Assembly (NCBI RefSeq): GCF_900176205.1
Contig: NZ_LT859959.1
Span: 5,849,001 to 5,913,000, forward strand
DNA: 64,000 nucleotides
Reading direction: 5' to 3'
Source: Bradyrhizobium sp. ORS 285
GTDB taxonomy: Bacteria; Pseudomonadota; Alphaproteobacteria; Rhizobiales; Xanthobacteraceae
Position numbers and translations under genes: made by a program. Numbering within the stretch: position 1 is the first letter of the stretch; every line of letters starts with the position of its first letter. Positions 1 to 8,897 of the stretch are shown one piece after another. Below the pieces are notes generated by a model. That model was given only the letters and a program-made list of their open reading frames with translations. It ran no database searches and was not told the DNA's origin.

Positions 1-244
1 TGTTTATCTCCCCGCATCCCGCCTCACTGCAGTAGGGGCGTAGCGCGCGATCGTCACGACACGCGAGGCGGGATGCGGTGGCCGCGAGAGATCGCAGCGT
101 CCTCAGTCACGAGGGCGCGGACGAACGATCTGTTGCGGACGTGAAGTCGCAGCGTCCTGATACCCCGAAGCTGGTATCAAGCCGCGATGGCACTGACGTG
201 CCGCGTGGCGATGGTGGCCAACAAGCCGGCGCACCAGGGAGACT

Positions 245-380
245 GCGTATAAACGTAAAGACCATCGCGCAGGGAATGCCGGTGTGTTTCGGCTTTGCCT
301 GTGGTACCTGCCGCCTGCATTCTTTCACGCAGGCGGGCCATGGGTGAGGCTGTCACCCGGCATTCCCTGCGCCCTCTGCA
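245..380 (+). repeat. Structured repeat, copy 1 (possible non-coding RNA or palindromic element)
   Basis: Three nested stems can be drawn. The outer stem is 16 bp, 267-282 with 357-372. An internal 8 bp hairpin is CCGCCTGC at 311-318 with GCAGGCGG at 329-336. A 6 bp hairpin is GGGTGA at 342-347 with TCACCC at 353-358. A second copy at 57248-57380 keeps the architecture, and one base pair in the outer stem and one in the inner stem change on both sides. I recognise similar sequences as recurrent in Bradyrhizobium genomes. Orientation and transcription are unknown. Confidence 0.6.
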
Positions 381-489
381 CCGTTTGCGAGGGACGGACT
401 GATCGCATGGCTCGGGCATGATGTGCCGCGAGACCGCGAGGACGTGTGCTCACCAATCATCTGCTATTTGAACCGTAAATCCGCGACGC

Positions 490-660
490 CCTCCGGCGTC
501 GTCCCGGACAAGCATCGACGCGCGTCAGCGCGGCGATGCGCCGATCCGGGACCCATACGCCGCAGCAGGCGTGTTGGGCAAAAAGCCGATGACCAGCCTG
601 CCTCAAGCCGCTCCCTTGGGGGTATGGGTCCCGGCTTTCGCCTGGACGACGATGGTCGGT
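490..660. repeat. Palindromic intergenic repeat, GTCCCGGA/GGGTCCCGG family, copy 1
   Basis: The segment starts with a GTCGTCCCGGACAAGC-like end and finishes with GGGTCCCGGCTTTCGCC followed by GGACGACG, so its ends are inverted relative to each other. Both halves carry CCCATACGCCGC or TATGGGTCCCGG. Related copies lie at 17754-17918 and 57480-57612. This is typical mobile-repeat debris of Bradyrhizobium intergenic DNA. Confidence 0.55.
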
Positions 661-702
661 GCTGATGCGTTTAGGCCCATCTGACAGCGTCGATCGCGCT
701 GC

Positions 703-850
703 CGTAGGGTGGGCAAAGACGCGCACGCGGCACGGCCGCGGGCGCGGCGTGCCCACCATCGGCATTAGACGGGGCGCGCGCGGTGGGCACGGCGCGCGCA
801 CCACTTTTGTGCTCGGCAGCAGTCGTGCCGCGCCTTTGCCCACCCTACGG
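703..850. repeat. GTAGGGTGGGCAAAG palindromic repeat, copy 1
   Basis: Bounded by GTAGGGTGGGCAAAG on the left and its inverse CTTTGCCCACCCTAC on the right, with CGTGCCCACC/GGTGGGCACG motifs inside. Four more copies of the family occur in the window (6138-6233, 28479-28634, 34066-34154, 39924-40044), always between genes. Confidence 0.7.
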
Positions 851-925
851 CACCGCGTTCCCCTCGTCCCCAATCAATGCTAACAACCTCACACCACCTG
901 CCCGATCCATACCCCGGAAGCATCG

Positions 926-1831
926 ATGTTCGATCTCAACCAGCTGCGCTGCTTCGTTACCGTGGCCGAGGAGCTGCATTTCGGCCGCGCGGCCGTCCGG
1001 CTGAACATGACGCAGCCGCCGCTGTCGCGGCAGATCCAGGTGCTGGAGCACATCATCGATGCCGCGCTGCTCGAGCGCACCAGCCGCTCGGTGAAGCTGA
1101 CGCCGGCGGGACGCAGCTTCCTGCCCGAGGCGCGGCGCATCCTGAAGATGGCCGAGAGCGCGGCGCAGGTCGCGCAGCGCATCGCCAGCGGCAAGAGCGG
1201 CTCGCTGAAGATCGGCTTCACCGCGGCCGCGGCCTATGGCTTCCTGCCCGAGCTCGTCGCCGCCTGCCGCACCGAATTGCCCGAAGCTGACCTGTCGCTG
1301 AAGGAGATGGTGTCGGGCGACCAGATCGAGGCGCTGGCCTCCGGCCAGATCGATGCCGGCCTGCTGCGGCCGCCGATCGCCCGGCCCGAATTCGCCACTC
1401 GCCGCGTCGTCGCCGAGCCGCTCTGCGCCGCATTGCCGCGCCGGCATCGCCTGGCTTCGGCCGAGACCGTGTCGATCCGCGACTTCGACGGCCAGCCCTT
1501 CATCATGTATTCCCAGACCGAGGCGCGCTACTTCCACGATCTCCTGGTGTCGCAATTCATGCGTTCCGAGGTGCTGCCGCGCTACGTGCAGCATCTCAGC
1601 CAGATCCACTCGATCCTCGCGATGGTGCGCGCCGGGCTGGGGCTCGCCATCGTGCCGGAGGCGGCCACCAACCTGAAGATCGCCGACGTCCGGCTGCGGC
1701 CGCTGAAGCTGCGCAATCCCATGCCGGCCGAGCTGTTCCTGGTCTGGCGGCGCGACCACGACAATCCGCTACTGCCGGCGCTGATCGATCTCGCGGGCCG
1801 TCTCGCAGCCCTGCAGCAGCCGGAGGATTGA
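926..1831 (+). CDS. LysR-family transcriptional regulator
   Basis: A 301-residue protein, the usual LysR length. The N-terminal winged helix-turn-helix covers about residues 1-60 (FGRAAVRLNMTQPPLSRQI at 19-37). A periplasmic-binding-protein-like effector domain covers about 90-290. The ATG at 926 puts the conserved MFDLNQLRCFV start at the N-terminus. It reads in the same direction as the aldaric-acid genes that begin 135 bases downstream, with a dyad at 1846-1863 in the gap. Control of that pathway by an aldarate or a pathway intermediate is inferred from position only. Family assignment is firm; target and ligand are not. Confidence 0.93.
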   Translation: MFDLNQLRCFVTVAEELHFGRAAVRLNMTQPPLSRQIQVLEHIIDAALLERTSRSVKLTPAGRSFLPEARRILKMAESAAQVAQRIASGKSGSLKIGFTAAAAYGFLPELVAACRTELPEADLSLKEMVSGDQIEALASGQIDAGLLRPPIARPEFATRRVVAEPLCAALPRRHRLASAETVSIRDFDGQPFIMYSQTEARYFHDLLVSQFMRSEVLPRYVQHLSQIHSILAMVRAGLGLAIVPEAATNLKIADVRLRPLKLRNPMPAELFLVWRRDHDNPLLPALIDLAGRLAALQQPED

Positions 1832-1845
1832 TGCCGGCACAGCAT

Positions 1846-1863
1846 CAATCAATACCGTGATTG
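1846..1863. promoter_or_regulatory. Candidate operator dyad between the LysR gene and kdgD
   Basis: CAATCA, six bases, TGATTG: perfect 6 bp arms, 103 bases upstream of the kdgD ATG. Size and position fit a LysR-type site, though the spacing is T-N10-A rather than the canonical T-N11-A. Binding is inferred. Confidence 0.35.
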
Positions 1864-1966
1864 GCTTGGACCGGCATTGAACTTGGTCCTACGAAACCCG
1901 CGATGAGGACGCGCGCTGGTGGAGCCCGCCGTGCCGTTCCCCGGAACATTCGTGAAGGACCGCGCG

Positions 1967-2911
1967 ATGAGCAAGATGACACCCCAGGACATGGCTGCGA
2001 AGATCGGCAGCGGCCTGCTCTCCTTCCCCGTGACGCCGTTCAAGGCTGACTACTCCTTCGACGAGGCCACCTATCGCGCCAACATGGATTGGCTGTGCGG
2101 CTATGAGGTCGCGGGCCTGTTCGCCGCCGGCGGCACCGGCGAGTTCTTCTCGCTGACGGCAGCCGAGGTGCCCGAGGTGGTGCGCGTCGCCGTCGACGAG
2201 ACGCGCGGCCGCGTGCCCGTGCTGGCCGGCACCGGCTATGGCACCGCCATCGCGCGCGAGATCGCAATTGGTGCCGAGAAGGCCGGCGCCGACGGCCTGC
2301 TGCTGCTGCCGCCCTATCTGATGCATGCCGAGCAGGAGGGCCTCGCCGCCCATGTCGAGGCGATCTGCAAGTCGGTCAAGATCGGCGTCATCGTCTACAA
2401 TCGGGACAACGCGATCCTGCAGCCGGACACCCTGGCGCGGCTGTGCGAGCGCTGCCCGAACCTGGTCGGCTACAAGGACGGCATCGGCGACATCGAGCTG
2501 ATGACCCGCGTCTACAGCAAGATGGGCGACCGCCTCACCTATATCGGCGGCCTGCCGACCGCCGAGACCTTCGCCCTGCCCTATCTCGACATGGGCGTGA
2601 CCACCTACTCCTCGGCGGTGTTCAACTTCGTGCCGGAGTTCGCGACGAACTTCTATGCCGCAGTGCGCAAGCGCGACCACGCCGCGATCCACGCCGGATT
2701 GAAGGATTTCATTTTGCCGCTGATCGCGATACGCAACCGCAAGAAGGGCTACGCGGTCTCGATCATCAAGGCCGGCATGAAGGTGATCGGCCGCGATTCC
2801 GGCCCGGTCCGCCTGCCGCTGACGGACCTCACCGAGGCCGAGATGGCCGAGCTCACCGCGCTGGTGAAGGCGCTGCCGGGCGCCGCTTCGGCGCAGCAGG
2901 CGGCGGAGTAA
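1967..2911 (+). CDS. kdgD: 5-dehydro-4-deoxyglucarate dehydratase
   Basis: A 314-residue member of the DapA/N-acetylneuraminate lyase TIM-barrel family. It dehydrates and decarboxylates 5-keto-4-deoxy-D-glucarate to alpha-ketoglutarate semialdehyde in the cytoplasm. Visible signatures are GGTGEFFSL near residue 55, the tyrosine in VIVYNRDN (Y144) and the Schiff-base lysine in LVGYKDG (K170). The GTGEFFSL variant and the gudD/garD/semialdehyde dehydrogenase context separate it from true DapA. An ATG at 1967 with GAAGGA seven bases upstream is preferred over a GTG-type start at 1919. Next gene: gudD after a palindromic repeat. Confidence 0.94.
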   Translation: MSKMTPQDMAAKIGSGLLSFPVTPFKADYSFDEATYRANMDWLCGYEVAGLFAAGGTGEFFSLTAAEVPEVVRVAVDETRGRVPVLAGTGYGTAIAREIAIGAEKAGADGLLLLPPYLMHAEQEGLAAHVEAICKSVKIGVIVYNRDNAILQPDTLARLCERCPNLVGYKDGIGDIELMTRVYSKMGDRLTYIGGLPTAETFALPYLDMGVTTYSSAVFNFVPEFATNFYAAVRKRDHAAIHAGLKDFILPLIAIRNRKKGYAVSIIKAGMKVIGRDSGPVRLPLTDLTEAEMAELTALVKALPGAASAQQAAE

Positions 2912-2945
2912 ACAGGACGGCTGTCGCCGCAGCGGCAGCCTTCCC

Positions 2946-3053
2946 CCTCATCCTGAGGAGCTTGCATCAGCAAGCGTCTCGAAGGATGAGGCCGCAGTCG
3001 GGGCCTCATGGTTCGAGACGCCCGCCAAGTGGCGGGCTCCTCACCATGAGGGG
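2946..3053. repeat. CCTCATGGTTCGAGACG palindromic repeat, copy 1
   Basis: Two imperfect hairpins: a CCTGAGGAGC...GTCTCGAAGGATGAGG half and a CCTCATGGTTCGAGACG...CTCCTCACCATGAGG half. It sits between kdgD and gudD inside a presumed operon, so it would be transcribed and could act as an mRNA stability or processing hairpin. Related copies are at 25658-25773 and 35832-35962. Confidence 0.65.
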
Positions 3054-3084
3054 ACGCTCAAACGAGAGACGACGAAGGAGGAGC

Positions 3085-4443
3085 ATGATGAGTCACGAAG
3101 CCAGCAGCACAGGAATCTCCGGCGCGCCGGTCGTCACCGGCATGGAGGTCATTCCGGTCGGCGGCCGTGACAGCATGCTGCTCAATCTCTCGGGCGCGCA
3201 TGGGCCGTTCTTCACCCGCAACCTCGTCATCCTCACCGATAATTCCGGCCACACCGGCGTCGGCGAAGTGCCGGGCGGCGAGAAGATCCGGCAGACGCTG
3301 GAGGATGCGAAGAGCCTGATCGTGGGACGGAGCATCGGCGCCTGCAACACCATCCTCGCGACGATGCGCACCACCTTCGCCGACCGCGACGCCGGCGGCC
3401 GCGGCAAGCAGACGTTCGATCTGCGCGTGATGATCCACGCGGTCACGGCCGTCGAATCCGCGTTGCTCGATCTCCTGGGACAACATCTCGGCCTGCCGGT
3501 GGCGGCGTTGCTCGGCGAGGGCCAGCAGCGCAAATCGGTCGAGGCGCTCGGCTATCTCTTCTTCGTCGGCGACCGCAAGAAGACTGACCTGCCCTACGCC
3601 ACCGGCGAAGGCGAGCGTGAGGGCTGGTATACGCTGCGACATCAGGAGGCGATGACGCCCGAAGCTGTCGTGCGGCTCGCCGAGGCCACCCACGACGCCT
3701 ACGGCTTCGCCGACTTCAAGCTGAAGGGCGGCGTGCTCCAGGGCGAAGCCGAAATCGAGGCAGTGACCGCGATCGCCAAGCGCTTCCCGCAGGCGCGCGT
3801 CACGCTCGATCCGAACGGCGCCTGGTCGCTGGATGAGGCGATCCGGCTGTGCAAGGACATGCACGGCATCCTCGCTTATGCCGAGGATCCCTGCGGCGCC
3901 GAGGCCGGCTTTTCGGGGCGAGAGATCATGGCCGAATTCCGCCGCGCCACCGGCCTGCCGACCGCGACCAACATGATCGCCACCGACTGGCGGCAGCTCA
4001 GCCATGCGCTGCGGCTCGGCGCGGTCGACATCCCCCTCGCCGATCCCCATTTCTGGACCATGCAGGGCTCGGTGCGCGTCGCCCAGACCTGCAAGGACAA
4101 TGGCCTGACCTGGGGCTCACACTCCAACAACCATTTCGACATTTCGCTGGCAATGTTCACCCATGTCGCCGCTGCAGCGCCCGGCAAGGTGACCGCGATC
4201 GACACCCACTGGATCTGGCAGGACGGCCAGGCGCTGACCAAACAGCCACTGCAGATCAAGGGCGGCCAGATCGCGGTGCCCGAGCAACCCGGGCTCGGCA
4301 TCGAAGTTGACCGCGGCGCCATCGAAAAGGCTCATGAACTTTACAAGAGCCACGGGCTCGGCGCACGAGACGACGCCGTCGCGATGCAGTATCTGATCCC
4401 CGGCTGGACCTTCGACGACAAGCGGCCCTGCCTCGTGCGGTGA
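3085..4443 (+). CDS. gudD: Glucarate dehydratase
   Basis: A 452-residue enolase-superfamily enzyme, close to the ~446 residues of E. coli GudD. It converts D-glucarate to 5-keto-4-deoxyglucarate, the substrate of the upstream kdgD product. Family signatures are [11 protein letters not shown] (catalytic lysine pair), TLDPNGAW (metal-binding Asp and Asn), AEDPCG (metal-binding Glu) and [11 protein letters not shown] (catalytic His). Two ATG codons stand in tandem at 3085 and 3088. AGGAGG at 3076-3081 is better spaced for 3088, so the true protein may be one residue shorter. The neighbours supply both later steps. Confidence 0.95.
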   Translation: MMSHEASSTGISGAPVVTGMEVIPVGGRDSMLLNLSGAHGPFFTRNLVILTDNSGHTGVGEVPGGEKIRQTLEDAKSLIVGRSIGACNTILATMRTTFADRDAGGRGKQTFDLRVMIHAVTAVESALLDLLGQHLGLPVAALLGEGQQRKSVEALGYLFFVGDRKKTDLPYATGEGEREGWYTLRHQEAMTPEAVVRLAEATHDAYGFADFKLKGGVLQGEAEIEAVTAIAKRFPQARVTLDPNGAWSLDEAIRLCKDMHGILAYAEDPCGAEAGFSGREIMAEFRRATGLPTATNMIATDWRQLSHALRLGAVDIPLADPHFWTMQGSVRVAQTCKDNGLTWGSHSNNHFDISLAMFTHVAAAAPGKVTAIDTHWIWQDGQALTKQPLQIKGGQIAVPEQPGLGIEVDRGAIEKAHELYKSHGLGARDDAVAMQYLIPGWTFDDKRPCLVR

Positions 4444-4499
4444 TAGACGTAATCGGCTAGATTGTGCCAGCACAGTCGCGCAAGCCTGGAGAGTTTTGA

Positions 4500-5948
4500 A
4501 TGAACGCGATCCTCAAGAATTTCATTGCCGGCGAGTGGGTCGACGGCAGCGGGGTCACCCGCAACATCAACCCGTCCAACACCAACGATATCGTCGGCGA
4601 ATACGCCAAGGCCGACAAGGCGCAAACCGAGAAGGCGATCGCCGCCGCCAAGGCCGCCTTCCCCGCCTGGTCGCGCTCGACGCCGCAGGAGCGCTATGAC
4701 GCGCTGAACAAGATCTCGGCGGAGATCCTGTCGCGCAAGGAAGAACTCGGCCGCCTGCTGGCGCGCGAGGAAGGCAAGACCCTCCCGGAGGGCATCGGCG
4801 AGGTCGCCCGTGCCGGCCAGATCTTCGCATTCTTCGCCGGCGAGGCGCTGCGCCTGACGGGCGAGAAGGGCGCCTCGGTGCGTCCCGGCCTGGACGTCGA
4901 GGTCACCCGCGAGGCGGTCGGCGTCGTCGGCATGATCACGCCTTGGAATTTCCCGATCGCCATCCCCGCCTGGAAGATCGCCCCCGCGCTCTGCTACGGC
5001 AACACCGTGGTGTTCAAGCCGGCCGAACTGGTGCCGGGCTCGGCGCATGCGCTCTCCGAAATCATCGCGCGCTCCGGCATTCCGGCTGGCGTGTTCAACC
5101 TCGTCGTCGGCTCCGGCTCGGTGGTCGGCCAGACTCTGCTCGAGCACCCTGATGTCGCCGCGATCTCCTTCACGGGATCGGTCGGCACCGGACGCAAGAT
5201 CGCGCAGGCCTGCGTGCTGTCGAACCCGATGAAGAAGTTCCAGCTCGAGATGGGCGGCAAGAATCCGCTGGTCGTGCTCGATGACGCCGACGTCAAGGTC
5301 GCCGTCGAAGCCGCCGCCAACGGCGCCTATTTCTCGACCGGCCAGCGCTGCACGGCCTCGTCGCGCCTGATCGTCACCGAAGGGATCCACGACAAGTTCG
5401 TCGAGGCGCTGACCGAGCGTCTGAAGGGCCTCGTTGTCGACGACGCCGTCAAGCAGGGCACGCATATCGGCCCGGTGGTCGACGGCAACCAGCTCGAGCA
5501 GGACCAGCGTTATCTCAAGATCGGCCAGGACGAAGGCGCCAAGCTGGCCTGGGGCGGCGAGCTGCTCAACCGTGAGAGCCCCGGCTTCTACATGCAGCCG
5601 GCGCTGTTCACCGAAGCTAACAACAACATGCGCATCGCGCGTGAGGAGATCTTTGGACCGGTGGCCTGCGTCATCCGCGCCAAGAACTACGACGAGGCGC
5701 TGGCGATCTCCAACGACACCGAGTTCGGCCTCGCCGCCGGCGTCTGCACCACCAGCCTGAAATACGCCTCGCACTTCAAGCGCAACAGCGAAGCCGGCAT
5801 GGTGATGGTCAACCTTCCGACCGCGGGCGTCGACTACCACGTCCCGTTCGGCGGCCGGAAGGGCTCGAGCTACGGCGCCCGCGAGCAGGGCTCCTACGCG
5901 CGCGAGTTCTACACCACGGTGAAGACGGCCTACACCTTCCCGGTGTGA
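4500..5948 (+). CDS. 2,5-dioxovalerate (alpha-ketoglutarate semialdehyde) dehydrogenase
   Basis: A 482-residue NAD(P)-dependent aldehyde dehydrogenase. It shows the ALDH TPWNFPIAIPAWKIAP segment, the general-base glutamate in QLEMGGKNP (E250) and the catalytic cysteine in STGQRCTAS (C284). Coming 56 bases after gudD and next to kdgD, it should oxidise alpha-ketoglutarate semialdehyde to 2-oxoglutarate, feeding the TCA cycle. ALDH membership is certain. The substrate comes from context and from the overall look of the family used in aldarate and pentose oxidation; succinate semialdehyde is the main alternative. Confidence 0.9.
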   Translation: MNAILKNFIAGEWVDGSGVTRNINPSNTNDIVGEYAKADKAQTEKAIAAAKAAFPAWSRSTPQERYDALNKISAEILSRKEELGRLLAREEGKTLPEGIGEVARAGQIFAFFAGEALRLTGEKGASVRPGLDVEVTREAVGVVGMITPWNFPIAIPAWKIAPALCYGNTVVFKPAELVPGSAHALSEIIARSGIPAGVFNLVVGSGSVVGQTLLEHPDVAAISFTGSVGTGRKIAQACVLSNPMKKFQLEMGGKNPLVVLDDADVKVAVEAAANGAYFSTGQRCTASSRLIVTEGIHDKFVEALTERLKGLVVDDAVKQGTHIGPVVDGNQLEQDQRYLKIGQDEGAKLAWGGELLNRESPGFYMQPALFTEANNNMRIAREEIFGPVACVIRAKNYDEALAISNDTEFGLAAGVCTTSLKYASHFKRNSEAGMVMVNLPTAGVDYHVPFGGRKGSSYGAREQGSYAREFYTTVKTAYTFPV

Positions 5949-5990
5949 GCCTGGCGATCGTGAACTAACAGCCGGGCCGCATCCGCGGTC

Positions 5991-6125
5991 CACTCCCTCT
6001 CCCCGTTCTTCACGGGGAGAGGGCTGGGGTGAGAGGCAGCCACACGGATAGTCTCCCTGGTGCGACCTGCCCCTCACCCGGATTGCATCTGACGATGCAA
6101 TCCGACCTCTCCCTTCGGGAGAGGT
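5991..6125. repeat. CTCCCTCTCCCC.../GGGGAGAGGG repeat, copy 1
   Basis: CCCTCTCCCCGTTCTTCACGG, then GGGGAGAGGGCTGGGGTGAG, then CCCCTCACCCGGATTGCATC and GACCTCTCCC. Built of inverted pyrimidine-rich blocks. Together with the adjoining element at 6138-6233 it fills the gap before garD. Similar copies lie at 33886-33992, 37319-37444, 42233-42432 and 48987-49150. Confidence 0.6.
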
Positions 6126-6137
6126 GAAGAGAGACCT

Positions 6138-6233
6138 GTAGGGTGGGCAAAGGCGCGAAGCGCCGTGCCCACCGACAGTCGAGCGAATGAAAGAATGAAA
6201 GACGGTGGGCACGCTTCGCTTTGCCCACCCTAC
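6138..6233. repeat. GTAGGGTGGGCAAAG palindromic repeat, copy 2
   Basis: Inverted ends GTAGGGTGGGCAAAG and CTTTGCCCACCCTAC. It ends 22 bases before the garD start, so any garD promoter must lie in or upstream of the element, or garD is read from the upstream operon. Confidence 0.7.
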
Positions 6234-6255
6234 GAGTTGAGGGAACGGAGCCAGC

Positions 6256-7794
6256 ATGAACCAGCAGGTCGTGAACCAGGAGCCGCGGGTCATCAAGCTC
6301 AACGCGCGCGACAACGTCGCGATCGTGGTCAACGATTTCGGCCTGCCTGCCGGCACCAAGCTTGCTGACGGCCTGACGCTGAAGGCCTTCGTGCCGCAGG
6401 GCCACAAGACCGCGCTGGTCGACATTCCCGAAGGCGCCCCCATCATGCGCTACGGCGAGATCATCGGCACTGCCAAGTCCCCAATCGCCGCCGGCGAGTG
6501 GGTCGACGAAGCCCGCATCGACATGCCCGAGGCCCCTGCCCTCGACCAGCTCGAAATCTCCACTGCCGTCCCGGCGCCGCTGCCACCGCTCGAAGGCTAC
6601 ACGTTCGAAGGCTATCGCAACGCCGACGGCTCAGTCGGCACCCGCAACGTACTGGGCATCTCCACGTCAGTGCAATGCGTCAAGGGCACGCTGGAATACG
6701 CGATCAAGCGCATCAAGAGCGAACTGCTGCCGAAGTACCCTGGTGTCGACGACGTCGTCGCGCTCACCCACGCCTACGGCTGCGGCGTTGCGATCACGGC
6801 GCCGGATGCCGTGGTGCCGATCCGCACCTTGCAGAATCTCGCGCTCAACCCGAATTTCGGCGGCGAGATCCTGGTCGTCGGCCTCGGCTGCGAGAAGCTC
6901 GCGCCGGAGCGGCTGCTGCCGGAAGGCACTGAACATTCCATCGTGCGCATGCAGGACGAGGCCTTCGACGGCTTCGGCGCCATCGTCGACGCGATCATGA
7001 CCCAGGCCGATCGCCGCCTCGCCGAGCTCAACAAGCGCACCCGCGAGACCTGCCCCGCCTCCGACCTCGTCATCGGCCTGCAATGCGGCGGCAGCGACGC
7101 GTTCTCCGGCGTCACCGCCAATCCCGCAGTCGGCTTCGCCGCCGACCTCTTGGTGCGCGCCGGCGCGACCGTGATGTTCTCGGAAGTCACAGAAGTTCGC
7201 GATGCGATCCAGCTGCTCACCCGCCGCGCCATCAACGAGGAGGTCGGCCGCGCGCTGATCCGCGAGATGGATTGGTACGACGCCTATCTCGCCCGCGGCG
7301 GCGCCGATCGCAGCGCCAACACCACGCCGGGCAACAAGAAGGGCGGGCTCGCCAACATCGTCGAGAAGTCGCTCGGCTCGATCGTCAAGTCCGGCTCGGG
7401 CCCGATCCATGGCGTGCTGGCGCCGGGCGAGAAGGCCAAGCAGAAGGGCATGCTGTTCGCGGCGACGCCGGCCTCCGACTTCATCTGCGGCACCTTGCAG
7501 CTCGCCTCGGGCATGACCTTGCAGGTGTTCACCACAGGCCGCGGCACGCCCTATGGCCTCGCGGCCGCGCCCGTCATCAAGGTCGCGACCCGCACCGAGC
7601 TGGCGCGGCGCTGGAAAGATTTGATCGACTTCGACGCCGGCCGCATCGCCACCGGCGAGATGACCATCGAGGAGACCGGCTGGGAGCTGTTCAAGCTGAT
7701 CCTCGACGTCGCCTCCGGCCGCACCAAGCCGTGGTCGGACCGGTGGGGCATTCACAACGACCTGACCTTGTTCAATCCCGCGCCGGTGACTTGA
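6256..7794 (+). CDS. garD: Galactarate dehydratase
   Basis: A 512-residue UxaA/GarD-family dehydratase that converts galactarate (mucate) to 5-keto-4-deoxyglucarate, the same intermediate gudD makes, so the two feed one downstream path. An N-terminal SAF-like domain (about 10-100, [12 protein letters not shown] type) precedes the catalytic part with [27 protein letters not shown] and [11 protein letters not shown]. Length matches E. coli GarD (~523). Altronate dehydratase is the nearest alternative, but the glucarate-pathway neighbours favour galactarate. Separated from the semialdehyde dehydrogenase by two repeats. Confidence 0.9.
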   Translation: MNQQVVNQEPRVIKLNARDNVAIVVNDFGLPAGTKLADGLTLKAFVPQGHKTALVDIPEGAPIMRYGEIIGTAKSPIAAGEWVDEARIDMPEAPALDQLEISTAVPAPLPPLEGYTFEGYRNADGSVGTRNVLGISTSVQCVKGTLEYAIKRIKSELLPKYPGVDDVVALTHAYGCGVAITAPDAVVPIRTLQNLALNPNFGGEILVVGLGCEKLAPERLLPEGTEHSIVRMQDEAFDGFGAIVDAIMTQADRRLAELNKRTRETCPASDLVIGLQCGGSDAFSGVTANPAVGFAADLLVRAGATVMFSEVTEVRDAIQLLTRRAINEEVGRALIREMDWYDAYLARGGADRSANTTPGNKKGGLANIVEKSLGSIVKSGSGPIHGVLAPGEKAKQKGMLFAATPASDFICGTLQLASGMTLQVFTTGRGTPYGLAAAPVIKVATRTELARRWKDLIDFDAGRIATGEMTIEETGWELFKLILDVASGRTKPWSDRWGIHNDLTLFNPAPVT

Positions 7795-7841
7795 GGAGGA
7801 GCTCGCTCACCCCGCCATGATTGTTGCGTCGCGCAGACCCA

Positions 7842-7955
7842 TCCCCGTCACTGCGAGCGCAGCGACGTGTCCGCCGAAGCCCATCGGGCGAAGGCGGAAG
7901 CAATCCAGAGTCCCGCCCACCATCCTGGATTGCTTCGCTACGCTCGCAATGACGC
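7842..7955. repeat. Palindromic repeat with GCGAGCG...GCAATCC ends
   Basis: GTCACTGCGAGCGCAGCGA and GGAAGCAATCCAGAG are matched in inverse by CTGGATTGCTTCGCTACG and CTCGCAATGAC. A long imperfect hairpin between garD and the exported aldolase gene; it may end transcription from garD. A degenerate relative is at 17971-18006. Confidence 0.6.
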
Positions 7956-8006
7956 GTATGCTGAGGCGGCGAGCCTAGACAACAAAGACCCGGGAGGAAG
8001 AGCCAG

Positions 8007-8801
8007 ATGCCCAGCTTCAGCCGCTTCGCCGCGATGGCCATAGCAGCCCTCCTCTTCTCCACTGGCCCTTCCCGCGCCGACGACTCCATCCCTAACGTCC
8101 CGCGCGAGCTTCTCGAAGACATCGCGACCGGCAGCCGCGTGCTCGCCGATCTCGGCGTGGTCGACGCGTTTGGCCATGTCAGCGCGCGTCACCCGACGAA
8201 TCCGAAGCACTTCCTGATGGCTCGTTCCGTCGCGCCGGCGCAGGTCACGGCCGCCGACATCATGGAGTTCGACGAGAACGGCGAGCCGGTCGATGCCAGG
8301 AATCGCGCCGTCTTCCTCGAGCGCTTCATCCATGCCGAGGTCTACAAGGCCCGTCCCGACGTCAATGCCGTGGTGCATACGCATTCGCCGGGCGTGGTGC
8401 CGTTCAGCGTCAGCCGCACGCCGTTGAAACCGCTCTATCACAACGCCGCCTTCCTCGGTGAGGGCGCGCCCGTGTGGGACATCGGCAAGGAGTTCGGCGC
8501 CACCGACATGCTGGTGCGCAACAACGCGATCGGCAAGTCGCTCGCGGCCGCGCTCGGCGACAAGGCCGTCGTGCTGATGCGCGGCCATGGCGACGTCACG
8601 GTCGGACCCGCGGTACAGGCCGCCGTGTTCCGCGCCTACTACACCGACGTCAATGCGCGGCTGCAGGCGCAGGCCATCGGCCTTGGCTCGGACGTCACCT
8701 ATCTCAGCGCGGAGGAAGCCGCGAAGGCCGACGGCGTCAACATGGTGATCATGGATCGCGCCTGGGCGCTGTGGAAACAGAAGGTGCAGCCGGGGAAATA
8801 G
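8007..8801 (+). CDS. Exported class II aldolase/adducin-family protein
   Basis: A 264-residue protein with a Sec-type signal peptide (about 1-24, cleavage after SRA), then a class II aldolase fold. Zinc ligands are visible: the HTHS pair in NAVVHTHSPG and a third histidine in MRGHGDVTVG. The glutamate/GHVSARHP region near residue 55 matches the family. Most relatives (fuculose- and ribulose-phosphate aldolases) are cytoplasmic and use phosphorylated sugars, so a periplasmic copy implies another substrate. GGGAGGAAG lies about 8 bases before the ATG. The converging gluconolactonase-like neighbour may also act in the periplasm. Reaction unknown. Confidence 0.85.
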   Translation: MPSFSRFAAMAIAALLFSTGPSRADDSIPNVPRELLEDIATGSRVLADLGVVDAFGHVSARHPTNPKHFLMARSVAPAQVTAADIMEFDENGEPVDARNRAVFLERFIHAEVYKARPDVNAVVHTHSPGVVPFSVSRTPLKPLYHNAAFLGEGAPVWDIGKEFGATDMLVRNNAIGKSLAAALGDKAVVLMRGHGDVTVGPAVQAAVFRAYYTDVNARLQAQAIGLGSDVTYLSAEEAAKADGVNMVIMDRAWALWKQKVQPGK

Positions 8802-8897
8802 TCGAGAGCGATGACGCCGCAGGCCAGACGACATCCGATCGATCCGGGGCAGCCCGACAGAGCTCGCCCCGGACTTGTTCGCGATGTGGGTCCAGTC

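Larger units (their letters stand above)
1..925. other. Gene-free left end filled with repeat elements
   Basis: No convincing gene lies in this stretch. The open frames here are short, overlap on both strands, lack ribosome binding sites and read through inverted repeats. Three repeat elements occupy most of it: a structured element (about 245-380), a GTCCCGGA-type palindromic element (about 490-660) and a GTAGGGTGGGCAAAG-type element (703-850). The last lies about 75 bases ahead of the LysR gene. Any promoter for that gene should lie in about 850-925, where I see no clear -35/-10 pair. Confidence 0.7.

Noticed and set aside
78..883. Several overlapping open frames of 73-138 codons on both strands
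   Set aside because: They run through inverted repeats, lack ribosome sites and family sequence, and overlap one another.
4341..6446. A 701-codon open frame on the minus strand
   Set aside because: Antisense to the semialdehyde dehydrogenase and through two repeats; it has no recognisable domain.
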